DNA of 64,000 nt from NCBI GenBank assembly GCA_030754035.1, contig JASMBC010000002.1:15441-79440 (forward strand). Reading direction: 5' to 3'. Made by a program: the position numbers and the translations under genes. Positions 8,810-17,716 of this stretch are shown piece after piece (the first letter of the stretch is position 1; every line of letters begins with the position of its first letter). This stretch comes from Arenicellales bacterium (lineage in GTDB: Bacteria; Pseudomonadota; Gammaproteobacteria; Arenicellales; UBA868). The notes beneath the pieces are model-generated. The model did not search any database and was not told where the DNA came from. It saw only the letters and a list, made by a program, of their open reading frames with translations.

Positions 8810-9712
8810 ATGTCCAGTAAACATCACACCGACCAGACAGAATCAACCGGGAGTGTTCGCGCGTACCACGCGCCGGATTCGGTCACGGCAGCAACAGCCC
8901 TGTTGGCAGATGGGCAGGGCGCGGTGATCGCTGGCGGCACTGACCTGGTTCTGCAACGCCGTGCAACTCCATCCAGCTGGCAGCCGGTGCTGGTAAGTGT
9001 CCGCCAGATAGATGCCTTGTACGGGGTTCGTGAGGATGAGGGTTGGCTCTGGCTCGGCCCGTTGACCACAGTAAGCGAATTACTGCTTGATCCGTTGGTA
9101 GCACACCACGCTCCCGTGCTGCGTCGTGCGGCAGATTGTTTTGCCAGCAGTCAGATCCGCAACGCGGCGACTCTGGGCGGCAACCTCTGTAACGCCTCAC
9201 CCGCAGGCGACCTGTTGGTGCCACTGATTCTCCTGGACGCCCAAGTAGAGTTGTGTTGTTCCGATGAAGGGGTGACCCGTGTGCGATCTTTACCGGTTGA
9301 GCAGTTTTTGATCGGTCCGGGGCGTACCAGTCGGCAGCCCAACGAACTTTTGACGGCTGTCCGGGTGCCATTTGTCCAGGACACCCGGGTCTTTGCTTTT
9401 GAGAAATTCGGTACCCGCCCCGCTCTAGATATCGCTACCGTGTCTGTGGGTCTGTCGGCCGTGCGCACGGGCGACCGCCTAACCCAGGTGCGTGTTGCAC
9501 TGGGTGCCGTGGCGCCTACTGCTTTGCGTGCAAGGGAAGTCGAAGCCGTTCTTGAGAATCGCAAACTGGATGATGAAACGATAGCGTCGGCAGTGGTTGC
9601 CGCGATGGAGGAAATCAACCCGATAGATGATGTCCGGGCCAGCAGTTGGTACCGGAAAGAGTTGATACACAATCTGTTGATGAGGGTATTGCGTAATGCC
9701 GCTGATTCATGA
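8810..9712 (+). CDS. Molybdenum hydroxylase, FAD-binding medium subunit (CoxM/HcrB family)
   Basis: A 300-residue FAD subunit of the xanthine oxidase family. The two FAD motifs are visible as AVIAGGTDLVLQ (about residues 37-48) and TLGGNLCNASPAGD (about 121-134), followed by the CO-dehydrogenase flavoprotein C-terminal domain. It passes electrons from the iron-sulfur subunit to an external acceptor. ATG follows the mutase stop by 9 bases and its stop overlaps the next gene by 17 bases, so the Mo enzyme is co-transcribed with the mutase. In the proposed pathway the complex hydroxylates C2 of indoleacetate using water. Confidence 0.9.
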   Translation: MSSKHHTDQTESTGSVRAYHAPDSVTAATALLADGQGAVIAGGTDLVLQRRATPSSWQPVLVSVRQIDALYGVREDEGWLWLGPLTTVSELLLDPLVAHHAPVLRRAADCFASSQIRNAATLGGNLCNASPAGDLLVPLILLDAQVELCCSDEGVTRVRSLPVEQFLIGPGRTSRQPNELLTAVRVPFVQDTRVFAFEKFGTRPALDIATVSVGLSAVRTGDRLTQVRVALGAVAPTALRAREVEAVLENRKLDDETIASAVVAAMEEINPIDDVRASSWYRKELIHNLLMRVLRNAADS

Positions 9713-10184
9713 AGTAGCTTTTCTTCTGAACGGTAGTCCAATCAGAGTGAGTGTGCCTGTCACAATGACCGCATTGGAGGTGCTGCGTGGCCCACTCAAT
9801 ATGACAGGCACCAAGCTTGGTTGTGGTGAAGGCGAATGTGGTGCTTGTTCTGTGTTGGTCGATGGCCGATCGATGAATTCGTGCATTCTTCTGGCGGTCG
9901 AGTGTGATGGTCGAGAGATTACTTCCATCGAGGGCCTGGCTGCTGACCCGGGAACTGCAGGTTTGCGTCGGGCATTTGTCGATGCGGGTGCTGTGCAGTG
10001 TGGCTTTTGTACCCCTGGTATGGTGATTCAGGGCAAGTATCTTCTGGATGCGCAGGTGGGCGGCGATAGGGCAGCGATCTCCCGGGGTTTGGAGGGTAAC
10101 TTGTGCCGCTGCACAGGCTACCAGAAAGTCATTGATGCCATAGAGCAGGCCATAGTGTCGAAAGAAGGCGCGGGTGATGATTGA
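9696..10184 (+). CDS. Molybdenum hydroxylase, [2Fe-2S] small subunit
   Basis: A 162-residue subunit with both [2Fe-2S] clusters of the xanthine oxidase family: the plant-ferredoxin type GCGEGECGACSV followed by SC, and the C-terminal helical type CGFCTPGM plus NLCRCTGY. Length and motif order match CoxS/HcrC. The start overlaps the FAD subunit and the stop overlaps the large subunit by 11 bases, a tight medium-small-large operon. It carries electrons from the Mo site to FAD. Confidence 0.93.
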   Translation: MPLIHEVAFLLNGSPIRVSVPVTMTALEVLRGPLNMTGTKLGCGEGECGACSVLVDGRSMNSCILLAVECDGREITSIEGLAADPGTAGLRRAFVDAGAVQCGFCTPGMVIQGKYLLDAQVGGDRAAISRGLEGNLCRCTGYQKVIDAIEQAIVSKEGAGDD

Positions 10185-12492
10185 GAAACCCGAGTCTGCA
10201 CAGAGTTTGATTGGCCAGCGCATTCCAAAGCGGGATGCGCCAGAGAAGGTCAATGGCAAAGCGCGCTACGTGCATGACATCAATCTCCCCGGGCAGTTGG
10301 TTGGAAAAATATTGCGCACAGATCGTGTGCATGCCCGGATTATCGCTATTGACGTCTCTGCGGCTCGGGCCTTGCCGGGGGTGCACGCAGTGATCACTGC
10401 AGCCGAGGTTCCGGATCAGGCAATTGGTGTTACCCGGGACAACCCACCGCTGAAGGGCGACAGGGTTCGTTGCGAGCGTGACGAGATCGCAGCGGTTGCA
10501 GCCGAGACTGAAGAAATTGCCGATACAGCTCTTGCCCTGATTACGGTGGAGTACGAGGATTTACCAGTGCAGCTGGATGCGGCCGTAGCCCGAGATGCCG
10601 GGGCGCTGCTGATTCATGATGACAAGCCCGGCAATATCGCACTGGAGTTCGACTACGAACACGGTGATGTGGTCCAGGGTGAGGCGGAGTCGGACGTGGT
10701 GATTGAGGACTGTTTCAGCCTGCACTACGTGACCCATGCCTGTTTGGGCGTGTCGGGCGTCATTGCAGATTTTGACGATATCACCGGCAATCTGACCTTG
10801 TACTCTAATACCCAGGTACCATTCCTGCATAAGCGCGAGTTCGCCGAGGTCCTGGAAATGGACCCCAACCGAATCCGTATCATCCAGCCGACAATCGGTG
10901 GCGGTTTTGGTTCAAAACTGGATATCTACCCATTTGAACCGATCTGTGTGTATCTGGCGCAGGCGGCCGGACGCCCGGTCAAACTGGTATTCAGCCGAAC
11001 CGAGGAGTTTGTTGCATCCCCTACTCGCCAGCCGGCCCAGGTACGGCTACGTAGCGGCTGTCGTCGTGATGGTCGTCTGACTTTCCGCAAGGTCGATATG
11101 CTGTTGGATAACGGCGGCTATACCTCCTGGGGTGCGACCACGCCGATGGTGATGATGCAGACTTTTTCGTCGCTGTACCGGGTGCCGCACTGCCTCTACC
11201 ACTCGGCTGCTGTCTATACGAACAATCCTTATGCGGGATCTTTCCGTGGCTACGGTAACCTGCAGGCGACCTTCGCAGTAGAAGGGCATATGGAGAAACT
11301 GGCAGAAGCCATTGGGATGGATCCACTTGAATTTCGACTGCTGAATGCCCAGGAGCCCGGCGAGGTCACTGGTCAGGGAATGCATTTTAGGTCTTGCGGT
11401 TTCAAGGATTGCCTGCGTACGGTCGCCGAGCGGAGCGATTACCAGGCGCGGCGGCAGCAGAACATTGAGCAGCGCGACTCGGGACCGATACGTCGTGGTG
11501 TTGGCATGGCGTCGATGCTGCATGTGGGTGGAGGCGCCAAGATTTATCCGTCTGATGGCTGCGGTACTATTCTCAAGCTGGATGACTTTGGCCATGTCAC
11601 CATTCTTACGGGTGCCTCGGAGATTGGCCAAGGTTCAGAAACTGTACTGTCACAGTTGGTTTGCGAGGAGCTTGGGCTGCCGCTGAGTTCGGCTACGGTG
11701 GTCAATAACGATACCGACATTACCCCCTGGGACGTTGGCGTTCATGCCAGCAGGACCACATTTATTGCAGGTAATGCCGCGGTCGGTGCCGCGCGTCTTG
11801 CGAAACAGAAGATTCTTGACGCGGCGGCCACCGCAACCGGCTATTCGACGCAGGAATTGGACTTGCGTGGTGGCGGAATTGTACTGCGCGAGGACAACAC
11901 TACTTTGATGATGCTGGACAGGTTGTTGCGCTCCATGCATTTCAAAGACAAGGCGGATCTGGTTATCACCAATTACTACTACGAGCCACCGTCAGTACAC
12001 CAGGATGCCCAGCACAAGGGTGACGTGTCGGCTGCCTATGCTTGGGCCTCGCAGGTTGTCGAGGTTGAGGTCGATAGCGAGACTGGCGTGGTGCGGTTGC
12101 TGAAATGTACCGCAGCCCATGATGTGGGCCGGGTCATCAACCGTCTTGGCATCGAAGGCCAGATTGAGGGTGGTATCGTTATGGGCCAGGGTTATGCGCT
12201 GTCGGAAGATCTCGTGATCCGAGGTGGCCACTGCCAGAACCCGGGCTTTAGGGACTACAAGCTGATCACTGCCCCGGAGATTCCACAGATGGACATTAGC
12301 TTTATCGAGACCATGGATGGCGAGGGCCCGCGCGGTGCCAAGGGTGTTGGCGAAGCCCCTGCAATCTGCGTTGCGGCGGCAGTTGCCAACGCCATAGAGA
12401 ATGCGACCGGGGTTCGCATTAATCAGTTGCCATTCACTCCGGAAAACGTCTATCGGGCGCTACGCGCGGCCGCCGAAGATTCATCTGCGTGA
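10174..12492 (+). CDS. Molybdenum hydroxylase, Mo-pterin large subunit (xanthine oxidase family; probable indoleacetate hydroxylase)
   Basis: A 772-residue catalytic subunit of the xanthine dehydrogenase/4-hydroxybenzoyl-CoA reductase family. Visible signatures are the [10 protein letters not shown] loop, the [11 protein letters not shown] segment with its active-site Arg, the EIGQGSET loop that contacts the Mo-pterin and the C-terminal GAKGVGEAP with the catalytic Glu. The cofactor should be the cytosine dinucleotide form, in keeping with the MocA-like gene downstream. The cluster (hydantoinase, mutase, CoA-transferase) argues for hydroxylation of the indole ring rather than 4-hydroxybenzoyl-CoA reduction. 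I saw no HcrB-type extra iron-sulfur insertion in the FAD partner, which also speaks against a reductase. Confidence 0.85.
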   Translation: MMIEKPESAQSLIGQRIPKRDAPEKVNGKARYVHDINLPGQLVGKILRTDRVHARIIAIDVSAARALPGVHAVITAAEVPDQAIGVTRDNPPLKGDRVRCERDEIAAVAAETEEIADTALALITVEYEDLPVQLDAAVARDAGALLIHDDKPGNIALEFDYEHGDVVQGEAESDVVIEDCFSLHYVTHACLGVSGVIADFDDITGNLTLYSNTQVPFLHKREFAEVLEMDPNRIRIIQPTIGGGFGSKLDIYPFEPICVYLAQAAGRPVKLVFSRTEEFVASPTRQPAQVRLRSGCRRDGRLTFRKVDMLLDNGGYTSWGATTPMVMMQTFSSLYRVPHCLYHSAAVYTNNPYAGSFRGYGNLQATFAVEGHMEKLAEAIGMDPLEFRLLNAQEPGEVTGQGMHFRSCGFKDCLRTVAERSDYQARRQQNIEQRDSGPIRRGVGMASMLHVGGGAKIYPSDGCGTILKLDDFGHVTILTGASEIGQGSETVLSQLVCEELGLPLSSATVVNNDTDITPWDVGVHASRTTFIAGNAAVGAARLAKQKILDAAATATGYSTQELDLRGGGIVLREDNTTLMMLDRLLRSMHFKDKADLVITNYYYEPPSVHQDAQHKGDVSAAYAWASQVVEVEVDSETGVVRLLKCTAAHDVGRVINRLGIEGQIEGGIVMGQGYALSEDLVIRGGHCQNPGFRDYKLITAPEIPQMDISFIETMDGEGPRGAKGVGEAPAICVAAAVANAIENATGVRINQLPFTPENVYRALRAAAEDSSA

Positions 12493-12523
12493 TCAGCATC
12501 GACCAATTTCAGGCCCAGGACCG

Positions 12524-13723
12524 GTGAGGCGTCGCACAGTCCTCTCGATGGAGCAGGCGCTCAGTTTGCCCTACGCAACCCTGCGCTTTGCACAGTTGGG
12601 CTGGCGGGTCATCCGGATTGAGCCTGCACCGTCGGGTCGCGAACTGCCCGGTGACCCGAACCGTTATATCGGTAGCCAGGTCGTCGACCACGACCGACGC
12701 AGTTACTTTATCGCGCCCAATGTCGGTAAGGAGGCTATTGCCCTTGATCTTAAAGATCCGCGTGGGCAGGCGTTACTGCACCGGATGATTGATGAACTTA
12801 AGGTCGATGTCTTTTGCTGTAATACTCTGCCCAGCCGATACACCGCACTGGGCATTGATTACCCCAGGTTGCAGGCGATCAGGCCAGAGATCATCTGGGC
12901 TGGGATCTCTGCGATGGGGCCCGATTTCCCAAAGGTGCCCGGCTACGACCCGGTTATTCAGGCTATGGCAGGATACATGGAACTGACCGGTGACCCAGAT
13001 GGTGACCCGATGCTGAGCGGTATTCCCCTGATCGATCTCAAAGCCGGCGATGAGGTCTACGCCGGGGTCTGCCTGGCGCTGGCTGAGCAGGCAGAGTCGG
13101 GCCGCGGAAGTGAGATTCATGTGTCGATGCTCCAGGCTGCGGCTTCCTGGCTGATTACAACTTTGCCACTGCTGGATTTCGATTGTGACTATTCAGAGAT
13201 CACTCGCGCTGGCAATGAGCATCGCAAGTTTATTCCGACCAACACCTACCCGACCAAGGATGGGTTTATCTTTCTCGCTATTGGTAGTGATGGTCAGTGG
13301 CAACGTCTAACTGCCATTAGCAAGTTCCTGGCCATTGCCAACACCGACAGGGCCACTAACGAGGGTCGTCATCGGCACCGCGCCGCGATTCACGCCGAGA
13401 TTCGAGTCATTAGCCAACAGTATCCGACGGCTGAGCTTGCCGAGGATCTGCGAGCGGCGACCATACCGCACACGCCGATCCAGACCGTGCCACAAGTTGT
13501 TGCTCTACCGGGGGTAGAAGAACATTTGACGCGCACTCAGACCCCAGCGGGCAAGTCGATCCGTATGCAGCCGATGGCGGTCGATGTGCCTGGGGCCAGG
13601 CAGGAACTGGACTTTCCGCCCAATTATGGCCAGCACACGGCTGACGTATTGCGTGAAGTTGGCTGCAGCGAAGACGAATGCCAGGTTCTTCAGCAGGAAG
13701 GCGTGATCTATTGCGCCCAGTGA
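12524..13723 (+). CDS. iaaL: Class III (CaiB/BaiF) CoA-transferase
   Basis: A 399-residue family III CoA-transferase. The catalytic Asp that forms the acyl anhydride is in [12 protein letters not shown], following the [17 protein letters not shown] signature. I place the start at GTG 12524 with AGGA just upstream: the open frame extends back to 12401 but that part lies inside the Mo-subunit gene and has no family similarity. A later ATG at 12549 is also possible. The usual N-terminal GVRVLD motif is altered ([12 protein letters not shown]). In the indoleacetate pathway a CoA-transferase of this class (IaaL) activates 2-aminophenylsuccinate from succinyl-CoA, alongside a CoA ligase, and both are present here. 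Confidence 0.78.
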   Translation: MRRRTVLSMEQALSLPYATLRFAQLGWRVIRIEPAPSGRELPGDPNRYIGSQVVDHDRRSYFIAPNVGKEAIALDLKDPRGQALLHRMIDELKVDVFCCNTLPSRYTALGIDYPRLQAIRPEIIWAGISAMGPDFPKVPGYDPVIQAMAGYMELTGDPDGDPMLSGIPLIDLKAGDEVYAGVCLALAEQAESGRGSEIHVSMLQAAASWLITTLPLLDFDCDYSEITRAGNEHRKFIPTNTYPTKDGFIFLAIGSDGQWQRLTAISKFLAIANTDRATNEGRHRHRAAIHAEIRVISQQYPTAELAEDLRAATIPHTPIQTVPQVVALPGVEEHLTRTQTPAGKSIRMQPMAVDVPGARQELDFPPNYGQHTADVLREVGCSEDECQVLQQEGVIYCAQ

Positions 13724-13769
13724 ACTGGCACGATCAAGAAATACCATTACTGAAAAAAGAGAGAGATTG

Positions 13770-14597
13770 ATGAAAAAACTGCAGGATAAAGTCGCTCTGG
13801 TGACCGGCTCGGGTCGTGGAATCGGCCAGGCGATAGCACTGAAACTCGCTGCCGAGGGCGCCCGGGTAGTGATTAATGACCTGGATGACGAGCCAGCACA
13901 GGAAACGGTCGCTGCAATTCATGCCACGGGTAGTGAGGCCGTCGCCTGTGTCGGTGACGTTACCGCAACAGATTTTGGTGAGCGCATGGTTCGGGTAGCG
14001 CTCGAGAACTATGGCGGGATCGATATCATCGTCAATAATGCCGGGTACCCGTGGGATAATGTCATCCAGAAGATGTCGGATGAACAATGGCAGGCGATGC
14101 TGGATGTCCACGCGACCGCGCCGTTTCGCATCCTGCGTGCGGCAGCAGACCCTATCCGGGCCGCGGTCAAGGCGGAAAAGGAAGCGGGGCAGACGGTCTA
14201 CCGCAAGGTGGTCAATATTTCTTCGATTGCCGGTGTTTTCGGTAACGCCGGGCAACTGGGATATTCAGCCGGCAAGGCGGCTGTGGCGGGCATGACCCGG
14301 GCGTTGGCCAAGGAATGGGGCCGCTACCATGTCAACGTCAATGCTGTCGCTTTCGGCTATATCAAGACCCGAATGACTCAGGAGATAGAAGGCGAGAAGA
14401 CGGTGACCCGGGTCGGGGAAAATGATGTCCGTATGGGTATTCAGCCTGAATTCATCGACTTTATGAACCGCATGATTCCTCTGGGCCGGGGTGGCACGGT
14501 GCAAGAGGCAGCCGGCGCCGTGTACCTGTTCTGCTTGCCCGAATCAGATTACATCTCCGGTCAGGTCGTACTTGCCAGTGGTGGGTTGGTAATCTGA
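13770..14597 (+). CDS. Short-chain dehydrogenase (FabG-like 3-hydroxyacyl-CoA dehydrogenase)
   Basis: A 275-residue SDR. The NAD(P) loop TGSGRGIGQ, the NNAG motif and the Ser-Tyr-Lys triad (NISSIAG, then YSAGK) are intact. Start at ATG 13770, preceded by GAGAG; a TTG one codon earlier is less likely. FabG-type SDRs act on (R)-3-hydroxyacyl thioesters, which is the stereoisomer a MaoC hydratase makes, so this enzyme and the 899-1803 pair make a consistent hydration/oxidation couple producing the 3-ketoacyl-CoA for the thiolase. That pairing is inference. Confidence 0.8.
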   Translation: MKKLQDKVALVTGSGRGIGQAIALKLAAEGARVVINDLDDEPAQETVAAIHATGSEAVACVGDVTATDFGERMVRVALENYGGIDIIVNNAGYPWDNVIQKMSDEQWQAMLDVHATAPFRILRAAADPIRAAVKAEKEAGQTVYRKVVNISSIAGVFGNAGQLGYSAGKAAVAGMTRALAKEWGRYHVNVNAVAFGYIKTRMTQEIEGEKTVTRVGENDVRMGIQPEFIDFMNRMIPLGRGGTVQEAAGAVYLFCLPESDYISGQVVLASGGLVI

Positions 14598-14659
14598 GTC
14601 ACCCGGATTGACAGTAACGATACGCCCACAGCAACGATATTCCAAAGGGAGCAGAAGCT

Positions 14660-15691
14660 ATGGTGGGAGTGACGGCCAGCGCGGAAGCCATAATCACCCA
14701 GGCGCTGGACTGGACTATAGCTGGCCGTCAGGTTGCATTAGCGACGGTAGTGTCCACTTGGGGTAGTTCACCCAGGCCGGCGGGGAGCCAATTGGTGATC
14801 AACGATCGGGGCGAGTTCGCCGGTTCGGTTTCAGGTGGCTGCGTCGAAGGCGCTGTTATCGGCCAGTGCCGGAAGATCTTCGGCACTGGCGGCGCCCAGA
14901 TTCTGGAATACCAGGTTGCCGATGAACAAGCGTGGGAGGTGGGCCTGACGTGTGGTGGCAAGGTATCTATTCTGATTAATGCACTGGCGGATGTGACAGC
15001 CCTGCAGACGTTGCAGGAGTGTTTAACGCAACGCCAGGCTGCCTTGCTCATGACCAACTGTGACAGTGGAGCGCAGGCAACGGCAACTGCCAGTACACCC
15101 AGTTGGGAATTCCCAGATATGGATCTGGATCCGAGACATTTACAACAGCGTCTGGGCAATGGCGTGAGCGGTCTGGTGTCCTCGTCGAGCGTTCAATGGT
15201 TTGCACGGGTATTCCAGCCGTCCTTCCGGCTGGTCGTTGTCGGGGCTGTGCACATCGCGCAGGTGCTGGTACCGATGGCCCGCTTGGCAGGCCTTGATGT
15301 GACGCTGGTCGACCCGCGCACAGCCTTTGCTAATGCTGTACGCTTCCCTGACACGCGTATCGTCACTGATTGGCCGGACCGCTACTTCCAGAACCAGCCA
15401 GCGGATGCGACCACCGCCGTGGTACTTCTCAGCCACGATCCCAAGATTGACGACCCAGCGCTGATTGCCATTCTTGACTCACCGGCACCTTATCTCGGAG
15501 CGTTGGGTAGCCGTAAGACTCACGCCCGCCGACTGGCGCGCCTGGCTGCCGCCGGTGTTGACGCGAAGGCAGCAGAGCGGATTCATGCGCCGATTGGTTT
15601 GGATCTGGGAGGTCAAAAGCCGGAAGATATCGCTATCGCTATCCTGGCTGAAATCGTCAGTGTACGCAGCAATTTGGGCGTGCGGCTGTGA
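14660..15691 (+). CDS. xdhC: XdhC-type molybdenum cofactor maturation protein
   Basis: A 343-residue XdhC/CoxI family protein, needed to bind and sulfurate the molybdenum cofactor and load it into xanthine oxidase-type enzymes. The N-terminal half shows STWGSSPRPAGSQLV and GSVSGGCVEGAV, including the conserved Cys; the C-terminal half is the Rossmann domain starting at VVVGAVHIAQVLVP, with LGALGSRKTHARRL near the end. Its place after the hydroxylase subunits indicates that it services that enzyme. The stop overlaps the ATG of the next gene by one base. Confidence 0.88.
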   Translation: MVGVTASAEAIITQALDWTIAGRQVALATVVSTWGSSPRPAGSQLVINDRGEFAGSVSGGCVEGAVIGQCRKIFGTGGAQILEYQVADEQAWEVGLTCGGKVSILINALADVTALQTLQECLTQRQAALLMTNCDSGAQATATASTPSWEFPDMDLDPRHLQQRLGNGVSGLVSSSSVQWFARVFQPSFRLVVVGAVHIAQVLVPMARLAGLDVTLVDPRTAFANAVRFPDTRIVTDWPDRYFQNQPADATTAVVLLSHDPKIDDPALIAILDSPAPYLGALGSRKTHARRLARLAAAGVDAKAAERIHAPIGLDLGGQKPEDIAIAILAEIVSVRSNLGVRL

Positions 15692-16329
15692 TGCCCGATG
15701 GCCCGGTAACTCAGGGGTGCAGTGATAGTGTGGCGGCTATGATTCTGGCCGCGGGTTTCAGTCGGCGCATGGGTCAGCAAAACAAGTTGTTGTTACCTAT
15801 CGGCGACATCCCGATGATCCGACACGTGGCGCTTGCAGTGCTGGCTTCACGGGCTGAGCCGGTTATTGCCGTGACTGGCTTTGAGGGCAAACAGGTTCGC
15901 CATGCATTGGCCGAACTAAAACTGACAATCGCTGAGAATCCCTGTCCGGATGAGGGCCTCAGCAGTTCGTTGCGGATCGGGTTAGAAGCACTCCCTCGGG
16001 ACTGCGGCGCCGTGCTGGTTTGCCTGGGTGATATGCCCGGGATCAGGGCCAGGCACATAGACGCTTTGGTAACTGCATTCCTAGCGCACGATGCAAAGTT
16101 GATTTGCACGCCTACCTACGGTGGTGAGCGGGGCAACCCCGTGTTGTGGCCGCGCCACATGTTCACAAAGATGCAGGCACTGGTCGGGGATACCGGCGCC
16201 CGGGCCCTGCTGGCCCGCTACCGGGAACGGGTGCTAACGGTGCCCATGACAGATTCTGCAGTAGTGACCGATATCGACACTCCTGATTGTCTTGGGCGAT
16301 TTGATACTACTGATGGCCTGGGTCTATGA
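15691..16329 (+). CDS. mocA: MocA-like molybdenum cofactor cytidylyltransferase
   Basis: A 212-residue NTP-transferase of the MobA/MocA family. The nucleotide-binding signature AMILAAGFSRRMGQQNKLLLP (residues around 10-30) and the CLGDMPGIRARHID metal-binding segment are present. MocA adds CMP to molybdopterin to give the cytosine dinucleotide form used by xanthine oxidase-family hydroxylases, so it pairs with XdhC and the three hydroxylase subunits. Start ATG 15691 overlaps the xdhC stop (TGATG); a GTG one codon earlier is possible. Confidence 0.83.
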   Translation: MPDGPVTQGCSDSVAAMILAAGFSRRMGQQNKLLLPIGDIPMIRHVALAVLASRAEPVIAVTGFEGKQVRHALAELKLTIAENPCPDEGLSSSLRIGLEALPRDCGAVLVCLGDMPGIRARHIDALVTAFLAHDAKLICTPTYGGERGNPVLWPRHMFTKMQALVGDTGARALLARYRERVLTVPMTDSAVVTDIDTPDCLGRFDTTDGLGL

Positions 16330-16493
16330 CTTCGGTGGCCAGGTTCGGTAGCCGGGGAGAAACGAGACACGCACTACGTGGAACAAGTGATGAGAATGAC
16401 GTGGGATTAGGTGAACTGCAGCACACTTAATACACATAACAATTAAGGTAATATGTTCTAAAACGCCTTCTGGACATTATTAAAGGAGTTACA
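16330..16493 (+). promoter_or_regulatory. Intergenic region with AT-rich segment before the thiolase
   Basis: A 164-base gap inside an otherwise tightly packed operon. Its last 70 bases are clearly AT-rich (around 16425-16480, with a TAATAT hexamer near 16449), unlike the flanking genes, and end in a strong ribosome site AAAGGAG at 16482-16488 before the GTG start. This suggests a second promoter for the thiolase-ligase pair. No convincing -35 hexamer can be named. Confidence 0.3.
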
Positions 16494-17708
16494 GTGGCCT
16501 ATCCAGTTCAGATTCCCTACGGCGCGTATTGGTCAACGCCGTTTGCCAAATGGCAGGGCAGTTTTGCCGACCTACACAGCATACGTTTCGCCGCCGCGGT
16601 GGCGGTAGGCGAACTGAAGCGCCGCAACATTCCCGGCGAGCTATTCGATTATGGCGTCCTGGGTACGACTGTCCCGCAGCGGCACTCGTTTTATGGGTTG
16701 CCGTGGTTGATGGGGCTGATTGGTGCCACCGGGGTGGGAGGGCCAACCATCAACCAGGCCTGTGCCACCAGCGTGCGCTGTTTGCTGGCAGCAACCCAGG
16801 AGATCCAATCGGGAATGGCGACGGCCGCACTGGTGCTGACCTGTGATCGTGTCTCCAATGGACCTCATCTTTATTACCCCAATCCCGGGGGGCCTGGTGG
16901 CACCGGAGAAGCAGAGGACTGGGTGATGGGTAATTTCAATTGTGACCCTCTTGGTGGCCATGCCATGATCCAGACTGCAGAGAACGTTGCCAGCCGCCAC
17001 GGCATCGATACTGTACGCCAGCATGAGGTGGTATTGCGCCGCTTGGAGCAGTACGACCGGGCAATGGCTGATGATCACGCTTTCCAGCGGCGTTACATGA
17101 CCCTGCCTTTCGAGGTGCCCAATGCCTCGTTTCGCCGGGTACGTACCACCATGCCAGGGGATGAGGGTGTCGCCCGCTCCAATGCCGATGGCCTGGCGGA
17201 GTTGAAGCCGGTGATCAGCGGGGGTAGCGTAACCTACGGGGGGCAGACCCACCCGGCCGATGGCAATGCAGCCCTGGTAATCACCTCCCCTGCCCGGGCG
17301 GCGGAACTCAGTTCAGATCCAGCTATTTCCATCCAGTTACTCGGGTTTGGGCTGGCCCGGGCTGAACTGGCCCATATGCCGGAGGCAACGGTGCCAGCGG
17401 CCCGGGCCGCACTGGCGCAGGCTGGTATGAAAGTTACAGACCTTGATGCGGTTAATACCCACAACCCCTTTGCTATCAATGATATCTATTTCGCCAACAG
17501 TACCGGCTTTGATATCGAGGCGATGAATAATTACGGTTGTTCATTGATCTGGGGGCATCCGCAGGGTCCGACCGGCCTTCGCTCAGTGATCGAGTTGATC
17601 GAGGAGCTGGTCCAGCGTGGTGGCGGACGGGGCCTTTTTGTGGGATGTGCCGCGGGCGATACCGCAATGGCCGTTGTCGTTAGCGTGGACAACGCTGCGA
17701 AAGGGTAG
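16494..17708 (+). CDS. iaaA: Thiolase (3-ketoacyl-CoA thiolase)
   Basis: A 404-residue thiolase with all three catalytic elements: the nucleophilic Cys in NQACATSVR, the His in WGHPQGPTG and the second Cys in FVGCAAGDTAMA. The GTG start is set by AAAGGAG 5 bases upstream. It would cleave the 3-ketoacyl-CoA formed by the SDR to an aroyl-CoA plus acetyl-CoA; in the indoleacetate scheme the product is 2-aminobenzoyl-CoA. The same enzyme could also cleave benzoylacetyl-CoA if the beta-amino acid route at 20.3-23.2 kb runs. The following CoA ligase starts 8 bases downstream. Confidence 0.85.
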   Translation: MAYPVQIPYGAYWSTPFAKWQGSFADLHSIRFAAAVAVGELKRRNIPGELFDYGVLGTTVPQRHSFYGLPWLMGLIGATGVGGPTINQACATSVRCLLAATQEIQSGMATAALVLTCDRVSNGPHLYYPNPGGPGGTGEAEDWVMGNFNCDPLGGHAMIQTAENVASRHGIDTVRQHEVVLRRLEQYDRAMADDHAFQRRYMTLPFEVPNASFRRVRTTMPGDEGVARSNADGLAELKPVISGGSVTYGGQTHPADGNAALVITSPARAAELSSDPAISIQLLGFGLARAELAHMPEATVPAARAALAQAGMKVTDLDAVNTHNPFAINDIYFANSTGFDIEAMNNYGCSLIWGHPQGPTGLRSVIELIEELVQRGGGRGLFVGCAAGDTAMAVVVSVDNAAKG

Positions 17709-17716
17709 AGCGGTAA

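Noticed and set aside
10174-12492. 4-hydroxybenzoyl-CoA reductase (HcrABC) for the Mo enzyme
   Set aside because: Subunits are of the same superfamily, but the FAD subunit has no visible extra iron-sulfur insertion and the genes sit among hydantoinase, mutase and CoA-transferase, which fit indoleacetate hydroxylation.
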